From Bradyrhizobium sp. 4 (GTDB lineage: Bacteria; Pseudomonadota; Alphaproteobacteria; Rhizobiales; Xanthobacteraceae), in NCBI RefSeq assembly GCF_023100905.1, contig NZ_CP064686.1:496001-560000 (forward strand): 64,000 bases of DNA, read 5' to 3'. The translations under genes were made by a program, and so were the position numbers. The notes beneath the pieces were generated by a model. The model was not told where the DNA came from and searched no databases. It saw only the letters and a list, made by a program, of their open reading frames with translations. Positions within the stretch are counted from its first letter, which is position 1. The number at the start of each line of letters is the position of its first letter. Of the stretch, positions 34,949 to 43,786 are shown one piece after another.

Positions 34949-35620
34949 ATGCGCGTTTCGAATGTCAGCATCAGCAGCGTGACGTTCGCGGCCGATCTTT
35001 CCGGCGCGCTGTTCTGGGAAGAGCAGCGCCTGCTCGTCGTCTCCGATCTGCATCTGGAAAAAGGTTCCAGCTTCGCCATGCGCGGCGTGCTGCTGCCGCC
35101 TTACGACACCATCGCGACGCTCAGTCGTCTCGCTGCTGTCATCTCCCGCCATGATCCGCGAATCGTCATTGCGCTCGGCGACAGTTTTCACGATCGCACC
35201 GCGCATGGACGGCTGTCGGCGGAGGATCGCGACGCGGTCGCCGCCATGCAGGCCGGCCGTGACTGGATCTGGATCTCAGGCAATCACGATCCGGCGCTGC
35301 CGCGTGATCTCGGCGGCACCGTCGCCGACGAAGTCGCGATCGGCGCGATCACCTTCCGCCACGAACCGACCGGCGCGAGCGGCGAGATCGCCGGCCATCT
35401 TCATCCCAAGGCTCGCGTCTCCGCGCGCGGCCGTTCGATGGAGCGCCGCTGCTTCGCCTGCGACGGGATGCGCGCCGTGATGCCCGCCTTCGGCGCCTAT
35501 GCCGGCGGCCTCAGCATCCGCGACGCGGCGTTTGCAAAGATCTTTCCAAAGAACGGTTTTGTCGCGCATTTGCTCGGCGACCGCCGCGTCCACGCGATCG
35601 CCGCGTCACGGTGCAGTTAA
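34949..35620 (+). CDS. pdeM: Ligase-associated endonuclease/phosphoesterase PdeM
   Basis: A 223-aa calcineurin-like metallophosphoesterase with all metal motifs: DLHLEKG (residues 33-39), GDSFHD (77-82), GNHDP (111-115) and GHLHP (149-153). This matches the PdeM family found beside the DNA ligase, exonuclease and helicase of the same repair module. It starts 53 bases after the helicase stop at an ATG preceded by GAGGAC. Its stop overlaps the stop of the convergent LysR gene by 3-4 bases. Confidence 0.88.
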   Translation: MRVSNVSISSVTFAADLSGALFWEEQRLLVVSDLHLEKGSSFAMRGVLLPPYDTIATLSRLAAVISRHDPRIVIALGDSFHDRTAHGRLSAEDRDAVAAMQAGRDWIWISGNHDPALPRDLGGTVADEVAIGAITFRHEPTGASGEIAGHLHPKARVSARGRSMERRCFACDGMRAVMPAFGAYAGGLSIRDAAFAKIFPKNGFVAHLLGDRRVHAIAASRCS

Positions 35621-36480
35621 GCCGCCTTCGCCTGCACATCGTCGCAGAACTCAGCCAGCCGATCGGCGAGCCGCAGCGTCGCGGGACTTGCGCCCGGCGC
35701 GGCCATCAACGCGACTTCCGTCCGGTTGATTGGCGCAAAGCCGTCCTTTGCGGTCAGCACGCGATGGTCGGACTGGATCGCCATCTCCGACAGGATGCTC
35801 AAGCCCATGCCGGCGGCGACCGCGGCCTGGATGCCGGCGAGGCTCGATGACGTATAGGACATGTGCCAAATGCGGCCCGCGCTTTCCAGCGCGTGGATGG
35901 CGCCGGCGCGGTAGAGGCAGCCGAGCGGAAAGCCGATCAGCGGCACCGAGGCGACATCGGCATGGATCGGATGGCTCTTGCTGGTGACCCAGTGCACCTG
36001 CTCCGGCCACACCGCAATGGCGCCCTTCTCACCGGCCGCGCGCTTGAACAGCGCCAGATCCAGTTCGCCGCGATCGAGGTCGCGCGCGAGATTCTTGCTC
36101 TGGTCGGCGCGCACATCGAGCCGCAGACCCGGATGCGAGCGCGAGAAGGCGCCGAGCAGTTTCGCCAGCCGATACGCCGCGAAATCCTCGGGAATGCCGA
36201 GCCGGATCGCGCCTTCGCCGTCGGGCTCGCGCAGCACGTCGCGCGCCTCTTCCGCAAGCGACAACAACCGCCGCGCATAGGACAGCAGCCGCTCGCCGGC
36301 TTCGGTCGGGCGCACGTCCTTGCCGTCGCGATGCAGCAGCACCTGGCCGACATCCTCCTCCAGCCGCTTGATCTGCTGGCTGACGGTCGATTGCGTCCGA
36401 TGGACGCGCTCGCCGGCGCGGGTGAAGCCGCCGGCATCGACCACCGAGACGAAGCTGCGCAGGAGTTCCAGATCGAGCAT
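35617..36480 (-). CDS. LysR family transcriptional regulator
   Basis: A 287-aa LysR regulator. The N-terminal winged HTH is clear (DLELLRSFVSVVDAGGFTRA, then GERVHRTQSTVSQQIKRLEE), followed by a periplasmic-binding-fold effector domain starting at GAIRLGIPEDFAAYRLAKLL. It is divergent from an EamA transporter, the classic arrangement in which a LysR protein controls its neighbour. An inverted repeat TGAT-N9-ATCA lies in the 90-base gap. Effector unknown. Confidence 0.9.
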   Translation of the reverse strand: MLDLELLRSFVSVVDAGGFTRAGERVHRTQSTVSQQIKRLEEDVGQVLLHRDGKDVRPTEAGERLLSYARRLLSLAEEARDVLREPDGEGAIRLGIPEDFAAYRLAKLLGAFSRSHPGLRLDVRADQSKNLARDLDRGELDLALFKRAAGEKGAIAVWPEQVHWVTSKSHPIHADVASVPLIGFPLGCLYRAGAIHALESAGRIWHMSYTSSSLAGIQAAVAAGMGLSILSEMAIQSDHRVLTAKDGFAPINRTEVALMAAPGASPATLRLADRLAEFCDDVQAKAA

Positions 36481-36505
36481 GGACCGCCTCCATTCGAAAA
36501 TCCAC

Positions 36506-36522
36506 TGATCGGTAGTTAATCA
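36506..36522. promoter_or_regulatory. Inverted repeat TGAT-N9-ATCA in the lysR/eamA divergent gap
   Basis: A short dyad in the AT-rich gap, 26 bases from the lysR start and 49 from the transporter start, suited to binding a LysR dimer that controls both genes. It does not fit the T-N11-A rule at its centre, so confidence is low. Confidence 0.35.
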
Positions 36523-36570
36523 TTTAATTTCCAAATGGCAAGCGGGCTCTCTAGATCGAGGGCTAGGAGA

Positions 36571-37491
36571 ATGTCCCTCATGTCGCTCGCCCCTTCGATC
36601 TCCGTTCCCCGCAGTCGCTTCAACACGCTGCCGCTTGCGATCGGCCTGTTCTGCCTGCTCTGGAGCTACGCCTTCGTCGCCGGCAAGATCGGCGTGACCC
36701 ATTGCCCGCCGCTGATCCTGCTCGCCGCGCGCTTCTCGCTGGCCGGCATCCTGATCCTCGGCGCCACGCTGGTTCGCGGCGATGACTGGTCGCTGTCGTG
36801 GCGCGATGCCGCCATCTTCGCCGTGCTCGGCGTCGCCAACAACGCGCTCTATCTCGGGCTCGGCTACACCGGCCTGCAGTCGGTTTCGGCCGGCCTCGGT
36901 GGCCTGATCGTGTCGGCCAATCCGGTGTTCACGGCCGGCCTCGCCGCGCTGCTGCTCGGCGAAGGCATGACGTGGCGCAAGGCGAGCGGCCTCCTGCTCG
37001 GCATCATCGGCGTGACCTTGATCGTCTGGCACCGCCTGTCGGTCGGCACCGACTCGCTGCACGGCATCGTGTTCACGCTGGCCTCGCTTGCCTCCCTCGT
37101 CGCCGGCACCATTTTGTTCAAGCTGCTCGCGCCAAAAGGCTCGTTGTGGATCGGCAATGGCGTGCAGAATCTCGCCGCCGGCATCGTGCTGACGCCGGTC
37201 GCGCTGACCTTCGCCGATGTTCATGCCATCGACTTCACGCCGGGCCTGATCGGCGCCTTTGCCTTTCTCGTGCTCGGTGGCTCGATCCTGGCGTACTGGC
37301 TCTGGTTTCATCTCCTGAAAGTGTGTGGCGCGACGGCTGCCAGTGCCTATCATTTCCTGATGCCGCCGCTCGGCATGCTGTTTGCGTATCTCGTGCTCGG
37401 CGAGCACGTCGAGGCGTGCGATCTGCTCGGAATCATTCCGGTCGCACTCGGCATCTACCTGGTGACGCGGCCCGCCAAATCCGTCTCGTAA
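36571..37491 (+). CDS. EamA/DMT family metabolite exporter (RhaT/YedA-like)
   Basis: A 306-aa inner-membrane protein with ten predicted helices in two EamA repeats. The first repeat includes LFCLLWSYAFVAGKIGVTHC and the second starts near LASLVAGTILFKLLAPKGSL; GLIVSANPVFTAGLAALLLG is the conserved end-of-repeat helix. Such proteins export amino acids or other metabolites. The ATG at 36571 sits very close to AGGAGA; the ATG at 36580 has a better spacing. Followed after 12 bases by an MBL hydrolase gene, probably in the same operon. Confidence 0.87.
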   Translation: MSLMSLAPSISVPRSRFNTLPLAIGLFCLLWSYAFVAGKIGVTHCPPLILLAARFSLAGILILGATLVRGDDWSLSWRDAAIFAVLGVANNALYLGLGYTGLQSVSAGLGGLIVSANPVFTAGLAALLLGEGMTWRKASGLLLGIIGVTLIVWHRLSVGTDSLHGIVFTLASLASLVAGTILFKLLAPKGSLWIGNGVQNLAAGIVLTPVALTFADVHAIDFTPGLIGAFAFLVLGGSILAYWLWFHLLKVCGATAASAYHFLMPPLGMLFAYLVLGEHVEACDLLGIIPVALGIYLVTRPAKSVS

Positions 37492-37503
37492 CAGGAGTCC
37501 ATC

Positions 37504-38277
37504 ATGCCCATTTCCATCACCCTGATCGGCGGTCCCACTGCGCTGATCGAGATCGATGGCTTTCGCCTGCTCACTGATCCGACCTTCGATGCGCCGGGCG
37601 CCTATCAACTGCCGCACGTGAAGCTGGAGAAGACGATTGGACCCGCGCTGAAGGCAGACGCAATCGGCCCGATCGATGCGGTCCTGCTCAGCCACGACCA
37701 GCACTCGGACAATCTCGACAATTCCGGCCGCGACTTTCTCAAACATGTGAAGCACGTGCTGACCACCGAGGCCGGCGCGCAGCGCCTCGGCGGGCATGTC
37801 GAAGGTTTGGCGCCGTGGGGCACGGCGCAGCTGAAAGATCGTGACGGCAACTCGCTGACGATCACCGCGACCCCGGCGCGTCACGGCCCGGCCGGCATCG
37901 AGCCGCTGTCAGGCGATGTCATCGGCTTCGTGGTGACGTCGAGCCGGACCGACACCACATCGGTCTACATCAGCGGCGACACCACCTGGTTCGACGGCGT
38001 CGCCGAGGTCGCGCGCCGCTTCAAATGCGGCGTGGTGATGCCTTTCGCCGGCGCCGCGCAAACGCGCGGGCCGTTCCATCTCACCATGGACACCAACGAC
38101 ACCATCGAGACCGCACGCGCCTTCCCCGATGCGATGATCGTGCCGGTTCATACGGAGGGTTGGGCGCATTTCCGCCAGAACAGCGAGGATCTGCGCAAGA
38201 CGTTTGATGTGCTGGGTTTCGGGACGCGGCTGCGGTTGCTCGAGCCCGGCGTGCCGACGGTGGTGCAGGCGCCGTAG
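37504..38277 (+). CDS. MBL-fold hydrolase, UlaG-like
   Basis: A 257-aa metallo-beta-lactamase fold protein. The N-terminus ISITLIGGPTALIEIDGFRL is typical of the UlaG/L-ascorbate-6-phosphate lactonase-like branch, and the metal motif is SHDQHSDNLD (residues 63-72), where canonical HxHxDH is replaced by HDxHSDN as is usual here. Further ligands are in TPARHGP and ISGDTTWFDG, with a final VPVHTEGWAHF. It probably hydrolyses a lactone or phosphodiester. It follows the EamA exporter by 12 bases, so it may act on the same metabolite. Confidence 0.82.
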   Translation: MPISITLIGGPTALIEIDGFRLLTDPTFDAPGAYQLPHVKLEKTIGPALKADAIGPIDAVLLSHDQHSDNLDNSGRDFLKHVKHVLTTEAGAQRLGGHVEGLAPWGTAQLKDRDGNSLTITATPARHGPAGIEPLSGDVIGFVVTSSRTDTTSVYISGDTTWFDGVAEVARRFKCGVVMPFAGAAQTRGPFHLTMDTNDTIETARAFPDAMIVPVHTEGWAHFRQNSEDLRKTFDVLGFGTRLRLLEPGVPTVVQAP

Positions 38278-38290
38278 TTAGCACCACAGC

Positions 38291-38320
38291 CGTCATTGCG
38301 AGCGCAGCGAAGCAATGACG
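38291..38320. repeat. Family A remnant (single short palindrome)
   Basis: CGTCATTGC is mirrored by GCAATGACG around GAGCGCAGCGAA. The sequence equals the outer arm of family A joined directly to its mirrored end, as if the middle of the element had been deleted. It lies between convergent genes. Confidence 0.7.
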
Positions 38321-38331
38321 AGCGCATGCGG

Positions 38332-39102
38332 CTAATCCTTCCTGAACACAATCGACGCCATCCACCCCGTCATCAGCGCCATCGCCGCGGTGACGAGGCC
38401 GTAGATCAGCCCGTTCTGCCGCGCGGTGGTTGCGACGAACTGCTCGAAGCCGACCTTGACGATCTCGAACGCGGTCTCGGTCTTGCCGATGAACGCGCCG
38501 TCGGCGAACAGCTTGATCTCGACCTCATAGGTGCCGATCGGCACCTCCGCCGGCAGTGGAATGCCGGTGCGGAACAATGTCGGTGTCAGGAACGTCACCG
38601 CGCTCGGATCCTCGCGGTAGAGACCGCGCTGGGTGCGCAGGCGGATGAAGGCGGAGCGGAACGCGTCGTTCGGCACCACGTCGGCATAGTCGCCGCTGAC
38701 ACGCTGGGTCAGCAGCACGTTATTGAGCCCGATCTGCTGGCGCCGCGCGATCTCGGGCGAGGTGATGACATCGAAGGAGCGGTTGGCGAACAGCGCAAGA
38801 TAGCTCGGCACCGCCAGGAACTGACGGTAGTCGGTGTTGATCCAGATCCCGAAGGTACGCTCCTTGCGCCGCGTCACCATGTCGGCGCGCGGGCCCATCA
38901 CGGTGACGACGAGATCGTAGGTCTTGCGGTCGGCGGCCGTGGAGGCGTCCTTCTCAACCGAGCCAAACAGTACCAGCTCCTCGCCGGAATAGTTTGGCGT
39001 CACCGTGACGCGATGGTTGGAGACCGACACGATCAGCCGCTCGGCGCGCGCGGCGGAGCCGAGCAGCAGAACGAGCAGGACCGCGAGAGCTGCGCGCATC
39101 AT
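38332..39102 (-). CDS. TIGR02186 family protein, membrane-anchored periplasmic
   Basis: A 256-aa protein with a signal peptide (cleavage near GSAARAE), a beta-rich periplasmic domain (VSVSNHRVTVTPNYSGEELV, LVVTVMGPRADMVTRRKERT) and one C-terminal transmembrane helix (GLIYGLVTAAMALMTGWMAS). This matches the TIGR02186 family of alphaproteobacteria, usually encoded beside a TauE/SafE permease as here, where it starts 4 bases inside the permease gene end. Role unknown; probably an accessory to the permease. Confidence 0.85.
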   Translation of the reverse strand: MMRAALAVLLVLLLGSAARAERLIVSVSNHRVTVTPNYSGEELVLFGSVEKDASTAADRKTYDLVVTVMGPRADMVTRRKERTFGIWINTDYRQFLAVPSYLALFANRSFDVITSPEIARRQQIGLNNVLLTQRVSGDYADVVPNDAFRSAFIRLRTQRGLYREDPSAVTFLTPTLFRTGIPLPAEVPIGTYEVEIKLFADGAFIGKTETAFEIVKVGFEQFVATTARQNGLIYGLVTAAMALMTGWMASIVFRKD

Positions 39103-40016
39103 CCGTTCACCCCCAGTTCGCGGATGGTGAAGAGGTCCTCGGGCCGGATCACCAGCTCGATGGCGAAGCGAACGCCGACCGAGAGGATCAGCAGGCCGAG
39201 CAGCAGCCGCAGCTGCTCGCCGCGGATCTTCTGGCCGGCGCGTGCGCCGAACTGCGCACCGGTGACGCCGCCGACCATCAGGATCAGCGCCAGCACGGCG
39301 TCGACCAGGTGGTTGGTCACGGCATGCAGCAGGGTCGCAAACAGCATCGTGACCAGCGTCAGGACCATCGAGGTGCCGATCACCGTCGAGGTCGGCACCC
39401 GAAGCAGGTAGATCATGATCGGCACCAGGATGAAGCCGCCGCCGATGCCCATGATGGCGCCGATGAAGCCGATCAGGATGCCGACGATCACGACCGGAAT
39501 GACCGAGAGGTAGATCTTGGAGCGCTTGAACCGCATCTTCAGCGGCAGGCCATGAATCCAGTTATGCGTGCGTCGTGGCGCCAGCGCGCCGCGCCGGGTC
39601 CGCATCAGGGCACGCAGGCCTTCGGAGAACATCAGGCTGCCGACGGTGGTGAGCAGCACGACGTAGGACAGTGCGATCATCAGATCGAGCTGGCCGAGCG
39701 CGCGCAGCTGCGTGAAGGTCCACACGCCGAGCGCCGTCCCGGTGACGCCGCCGCACAACAGCACGCTCGCCAGCGCGGGGTCGATCGCGCGGCGCCGCCA
39801 ATAGGCAAGCGCGCCGGAAAAGGACGAGGCCGCGATGTGGCTCGCGACGGAGGCGACCGCGACCGCCGGCGTGATGCCGATGAAGATCAAAAGCGGCGTC
39901 ATCAGGAAGCCGCCGCCGATTCCGAACATGCCGGAGACGAAGCCGACCGCGGCGCCCATCGCCAGCACGAGGAAGACGTTGACCGGAAGATCGGCGATCG
40001 GGAGATAGAGCTGCAT
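39099..40016 (-). CDS. TauE/SafE family sulfite/anion exporter
   Basis: A 305-aa inner-membrane permease with about eight helices and two copies of the family motif: GFVSGMFGIGGGFLMTPLLI near the N-terminus and GFIGAIMGIGGGFILVPIMI in the second half. TauE/SafE proteins export sulfite, sulfoacetate or related organosulfur anions. I chose the ATG at 40016, which opens directly before the first membrane segment; the frame extends 66 codons upstream into a palindromic repeat. Its stop overlaps the TIGR02186 start by 4 bases. Confidence 0.9.
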   Translation of the reverse strand: MQLYLPIADLPVNVFLVLAMGAAVGFVSGMFGIGGGFLMTPLLIFIGITPAVAVASVASHIAASSFSGALAYWRRRAIDPALASVLLCGGVTGTALGVWTFTQLRALGQLDLMIALSYVVLLTTVGSLMFSEGLRALMRTRRGALAPRRTHNWIHGLPLKMRFKRSKIYLSVIPVVIVGILIGFIGAIMGIGGGFILVPIMIYLLRVPTSTVIGTSMVLTLVTMLFATLLHAVTNHLVDAVLALILMVGGVTGAQFGARAGQKIRGEQLRLLLGLLILSVGVRFAIELVIRPEDLFTIRELGVNG

Positions 40017-40187
40017 CGAGAGACCACGCTTCCCGCGAGACGGATCGGTTGCGCGGAATGCTCGCAGGAGGGCAGAACGATTGCCGCGTCCCTCAATAGC
40101 GGAATTCGGCGGCGGGCGGGACCAGGAATTTCGGGCGTGGTGAATGGGGGTGAGGAGGGTGATCGAGGAAGCCGTGGCTCCTCCAAT

Positions 40188-40309
40188 GTCGTCCTGGCGA
40201 AAGCCAGGACCCATTATCCCGACTGGTAGTTATCGCGGCAGGCTGTGGCCACACCGTCCTCCAAAAACGATCGCTTGTGGTAATGGGTCCTGGCTTTCGC
40301 CAGGACGAC
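40188..40309. repeat. Family B palindromic element, copy 2 (29-bp arms, 64-nt spacer)
   Basis: Arms 40188-40216 and 40281-40309 are perfect inverted copies of 29 bases, each a hairpin GTCCTGGC GAAA GCCAGGAC. Compared with the copy at 6118, one C-G pair has become T-A on both sides of the stem, and the spacer is again exactly 64 bases. It lies between two minus-strand genes. Confidence 0.85.
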
Positions 40310-40348
40310 CAGTCCAGATTTTCGTCAGAGACGGTTGAGTGACCGCTC

Positions 40349-43300
40349 TCAATGCATCGCCGACGCCGCGCGCTTGGCGGCAACCGGCTTCGGCGCAGGC
40401 TTCGCGTTGGCCTGCGGCGCGCTGTCCCAGCCGCCGTTCGGGGCCGCAACATTGACGGCGTCGTCGGGCTGCGGCTCGGCGCTGAAGGTCTGGATCGCGA
40501 GCTTGGCAGCGGCGAGCGATTGAGGGTCGAGCCGCTTGGCAACATCATCGCGCTTGGTTGCTGCGTCCGCATCGCCCTGGGCGGCGGCGAGGGTGAACCA
40601 TTTGTAGGACTCGGCGAGGTTCTGCTCCACCCCGATGCCGCGGGCATAGAGGATGCCGAGGTTGAACTGGCTGTCGGCGACGCCGCGGTCGGCGGCCTTG
40701 CGGAACCACAGTGCCGCGCTCTTGTAGTTGGCGCCGCGTCCGCCGCCATCGGCGTCGAGCACCGCGAGATTGTGCATCGCCTTGGCGTTGCCGCGCTCGG
40801 CCGCCTGCGTGTAGTAGCGGCGGGCGATGTCGGCGTCCTTCTTCACGCCGAGACCCTTTTCGTAGAGTGTCCCGAGGCGGAAGGTCGCGGGTACGACGCC
40901 GGCCTGCGCCGCGCGGTCGTACCATTTGGCGGCTTCTTCATAGTTTGCAGCCACGCCCTTGCTCTCGGCAAAGCGTACGCCGATCTCGTAGGCCGCGGTC
41001 GCATCGCCCTTCATCGCGGCGGTACGCAAGCCGGGGCCACCGATGCCGTCAGGCAGCTTTTCGGTCGGCGGCACCTGGATCATCGCGAGTTTCGCGCGGC
41101 TCGTGCCCGACAGCGCGCCGGTGACGTCGCTGGAGGCCGGCTGCGGCGCTGCGGCAGGCACCGGCGGAATTTCGACCGAGGCCGAGTTGCCAGAATTGGC
41201 GGCAGCAGGCGCGGCATTGTTCTGGGATTGCCGGCCGATCGGGGTCGGCGAGGTCATTGACGGCGTGACCTGCTCGGGCGTGGCGGGCTTGTTCTCGACC
41301 GGCGGCGGTGCCTGCGGCGCGGGTGCGGGCGACGAATTCTCCATCGCCTGCGGCGACGGTGACGAGCTGCTGCCATCGAGCAGGTTCATCGCCATCTTGA
41401 AGGTGCCGAGCACGATCACGACCACGCTCGCGCCGACCAGCAGCGAGCGGATCTTCGAGGTGATGGTCGAACCGCCATCCTTATCGCTGGCCTTACCCTT
41501 GTCCTTTGCGCCGCCGGCAGACGCCTTGGCGGCCCGGCCTGTTTTCTCGGGTGGCTGCGCGGCGGCGGCTTGCGCTGCGCGGCGCGCGGCCGCGATGAAG
41601 CTCGACGACGACACCGGCTCCTTGGGCGCGGCCGGGATTTCGCTGATCGCGCTTTCGGACGCAGCAATGCGCTCCGACGGCGTGGCGATGCGTGCACCCG
41701 GCCTTGTGCCCGGCTCGAGCGGATGATCCGGCGGCAGTTCGGGCGCAAGCGCGGCGCGCGTGGGCGCCGTATGCGGCTCCAGGATTTCGCTGATCGCGCG
41801 TGGCGGAACCGGCGGCGCCATCGGCATCGGCGGCGGCGCTGCCGGCGCGGCGGCATGGAATTCGCGCGGCGCGGCGGCGAAGGCGGCGTGCGCCGCCTGC
41901 GCGGCGGCCGGGTTGGGCAACTCGGGCTTCGGATCGTATTTCGGGTGCTGCTGTGGCTGCGGCCGTGGCTCGCGCGCCATCGGCGCGGGCTCCATGGGAG
42001 CGGCCATCGGCATCGGCATCGGCTGCGGCGCAGGGGCGGGCGGCGCGGTGCGCACATTGCGAAGATCGCCCTCGATCATCGAGAGACGATCGACGACGTG
42101 GCCAAGGGCGTTGTGGACGGCCTCCAGCGAATCCTGGGTGGTCCGGTTGGTCTCGGCCTGGCTGAAGCGGATGTCGGAGAGCTCGCGCTTGACGAGATCG
42201 ACCATGCCGGAATCGGCAGGCGGCGTGGAGTTGCGGCTCTCGGCGAGCGCGGAATAGGTCGCCTGCTGCCGCTCCAGGTGGCGCAGGATGTCGTGCAGCC
42301 CGTCCTCGACGCGGCTGAAATTGCCGTTGCGCGGATCGGCGGCGGCCTCGAGCCGCTCCAGCAGATACGAGACCCGCTGTTCAAGATGAGCAAAGGTCGA
42401 AGCCGAGTCGTTGCCGACCTGCATGCGGTCGAAACGGTCGGACAGGGCGCGGATCGCGCTTTCGAGCTGCTCGCTGCTCTCGGATGGCTGAGGGCGCTCG
42501 CGCGTTTCCAGAGCGGCGGTGAGCGCCGCGATGCGCTGCTCCAGCACCGCAAAACTGTCGCCCTGGCCGGACGCACGGGTGACCTGGTCGACCTTGGACG
42601 ACAGCAGCTGCACGTCGTCCGAGAGCCGTGCCAGCGCTTCGTTGGAGGCGACGTTGGAGACGATGCCGCGCAGCGCCGAGATCGCGCCTTCGAGCTGGCG
42701 GACCGTCGAGGGATCGTCATTGGCGCGCAGGATCAGATCGAGCTTGGCGCCGAGATTGCGGATCGCCTCGTCATAGCCGGTGAGCTGCTCGGCCGGGGTC
42801 AGCGTGCGGAGCACCTGCTTGATCTCGGACAGCGCGTGCTCGATGCCGGACAGGACCTGACCGTCGGTGCCGTTGGAGCGGGTCTCGTCGATGCGCCGAT
42901 GCAGCGAGCGGATCTCGTTCTCGATCGATTCGATCGCGCGGCGCGGCATTGCCTCGGTGATGGCGTTGCGGATATCCGCAAGCTCGCTGCGGAACGTGTT
43001 GATCGCCTGCTCGGTATTGTCAGGGCGCTGCAGCGATTCGATCTGGCTCGTGATCTTGAGCAGATGGCGCTCGAGCGCAGAGAAATCCGGCCCCGGCTGC
43101 GGTGGCGGTGGAGCGTAGGCAGGCGGCGCGGGGGGCGCGTAAGGAGCTGCCGCAGGCGCGATCGAGGGCGCGGCGCGCGGCGGCATCTGCCTGGGCGTAA
43201 AGCCGTCGAGCTCGCTCTGCCGTGCCGTGATCTCGGCGACCGCGACGTCGAACGAAGCGGGGCTCAGGGGCGGTGAGCTGCGATAGACCTGCGCTGCCGC

Positions 43301-43786
43301 GCGCTCGACCGCATCGGCCTGGCGCTGGCGCGTTTCAACGGGGGCCTGTCGCGGTGCCGGAGCCTGCTGCGGCTTCGAAATTTGCGACAGCCTTGCATCG
43401 AGCCGTGAGATCGCGTCGTTGAGCTGGCGCGCAACGCCCTGCTCGCGCGAAACGTCTTGCCGCGGAGTGTCTTGCCGCGAAGGATCTTGGCGCGGCGCCG
43501 GCTTTGAAATCCGTTCGATCTGCTGGGTGATGGCGTCGAGCCGCTGGTGGATGTCGGCGACTTCGCGGCTTTCCTGGCTCGGCACGTGACTCGGCAGTTG
43601 ACTCGGAACGTGCTGGGCTTGCGGACGCTGGTCGTAAAGTCCGCGAAAGTTCGGCGGGGCGGTCTCGCCGAGCGTGGAGTTCAGCCAATCGTTGAGTGAC
43701 ATTCCGGCGCGACGCGCAGCAGCTTCGGCCCGCTCCCGGACGGATGGATCGATGCCGTCAACACTCCACGATACGCGCGAATTCAT
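40349..43786 (-). CDS. PodJ-like polarity protein with Sel1 repeats
   Basis: A 1145-aa protein. The N-terminal motif VSWSVDGIDPSVRERAEAAA then RRAGMSLNDWLNS resembles the start of PodJ-type polar organisers. A long region with many heptad-like helices (about residues 90-600) suggests coiled coils, followed by a Pro/Ala-rich segment, one transmembrane helix near 780-803 (LLVGASVVVIVLGTFKMAMN), a periplasmic Pro-rich linker and four Sel1 repeats (for example AAKWYDRAAQAGVVPATFRL and ALWFRKAADRGVADSQFNLG). I chose the ATG at 43786, which matches PodJ starts; 43861 is the upstream alternative. Probably organises a cell pole. Confidence 0.8.
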   Translation of the reverse strand: MNSRVSWSVDGIDPSVRERAEAAARRAGMSLNDWLNSTLGETAPPNFRGLYDQRPQAQHVPSQLPSHVPSQESREVADIHQRLDAITQQIERISKPAPRQDPSRQDTPRQDVSREQGVARQLNDAISRLDARLSQISKPQQAPAPRQAPVETRQRQADAVERAAAQVYRSSPPLSPASFDVAVAEITARQSELDGFTPRQMPPRAAPSIAPAAAPYAPPAPPAYAPPPPQPGPDFSALERHLLKITSQIESLQRPDNTEQAINTFRSELADIRNAITEAMPRRAIESIENEIRSLHRRIDETRSNGTDGQVLSGIEHALSEIKQVLRTLTPAEQLTGYDEAIRNLGAKLDLILRANDDPSTVRQLEGAISALRGIVSNVASNEALARLSDDVQLLSSKVDQVTRASGQGDSFAVLEQRIAALTAALETRERPQPSESSEQLESAIRALSDRFDRMQVGNDSASTFAHLEQRVSYLLERLEAAADPRNGNFSRVEDGLHDILRHLERQQATYSALAESRNSTPPADSGMVDLVKRELSDIRFSQAETNRTTQDSLEAVHNALGHVVDRLSMIEGDLRNVRTAPPAPAPQPMPMPMAAPMEPAPMAREPRPQPQQHPKYDPKPELPNPAAAQAAHAAFAAAPREFHAAAPAAPPPMPMAPPVPPRAISEILEPHTAPTRAALAPELPPDHPLEPGTRPGARIATPSERIAASESAISEIPAAPKEPVSSSSFIAAARRAAQAAAAQPPEKTGRAAKASAGGAKDKGKASDKDGGSTITSKIRSLLVGASVVVIVLGTFKMAMNLLDGSSSSPSPQAMENSSPAPAPQAPPPVENKPATPEQVTPSMTSPTPIGRQSQNNAAPAAANSGNSASVEIPPVPAAAPQPASSDVTGALSGTSRAKLAMIQVPPTEKLPDGIGGPGLRTAAMKGDATAAYEIGVRFAESKGVAANYEEAAKWYDRAAQAGVVPATFRLGTLYEKGLGVKKDADIARRYYTQAAERGNAKAMHNLAVLDADGGGRGANYKSAALWFRKAADRGVADSQFNLGILYARGIGVEQNLAESYKWFTLAAAQGDADAATKRDDVAKRLDPQSLAAAKLAIQTFSAEPQPDDAVNVAAPNGGWDSAPQANAKPAPKPVAAKRAASAMH

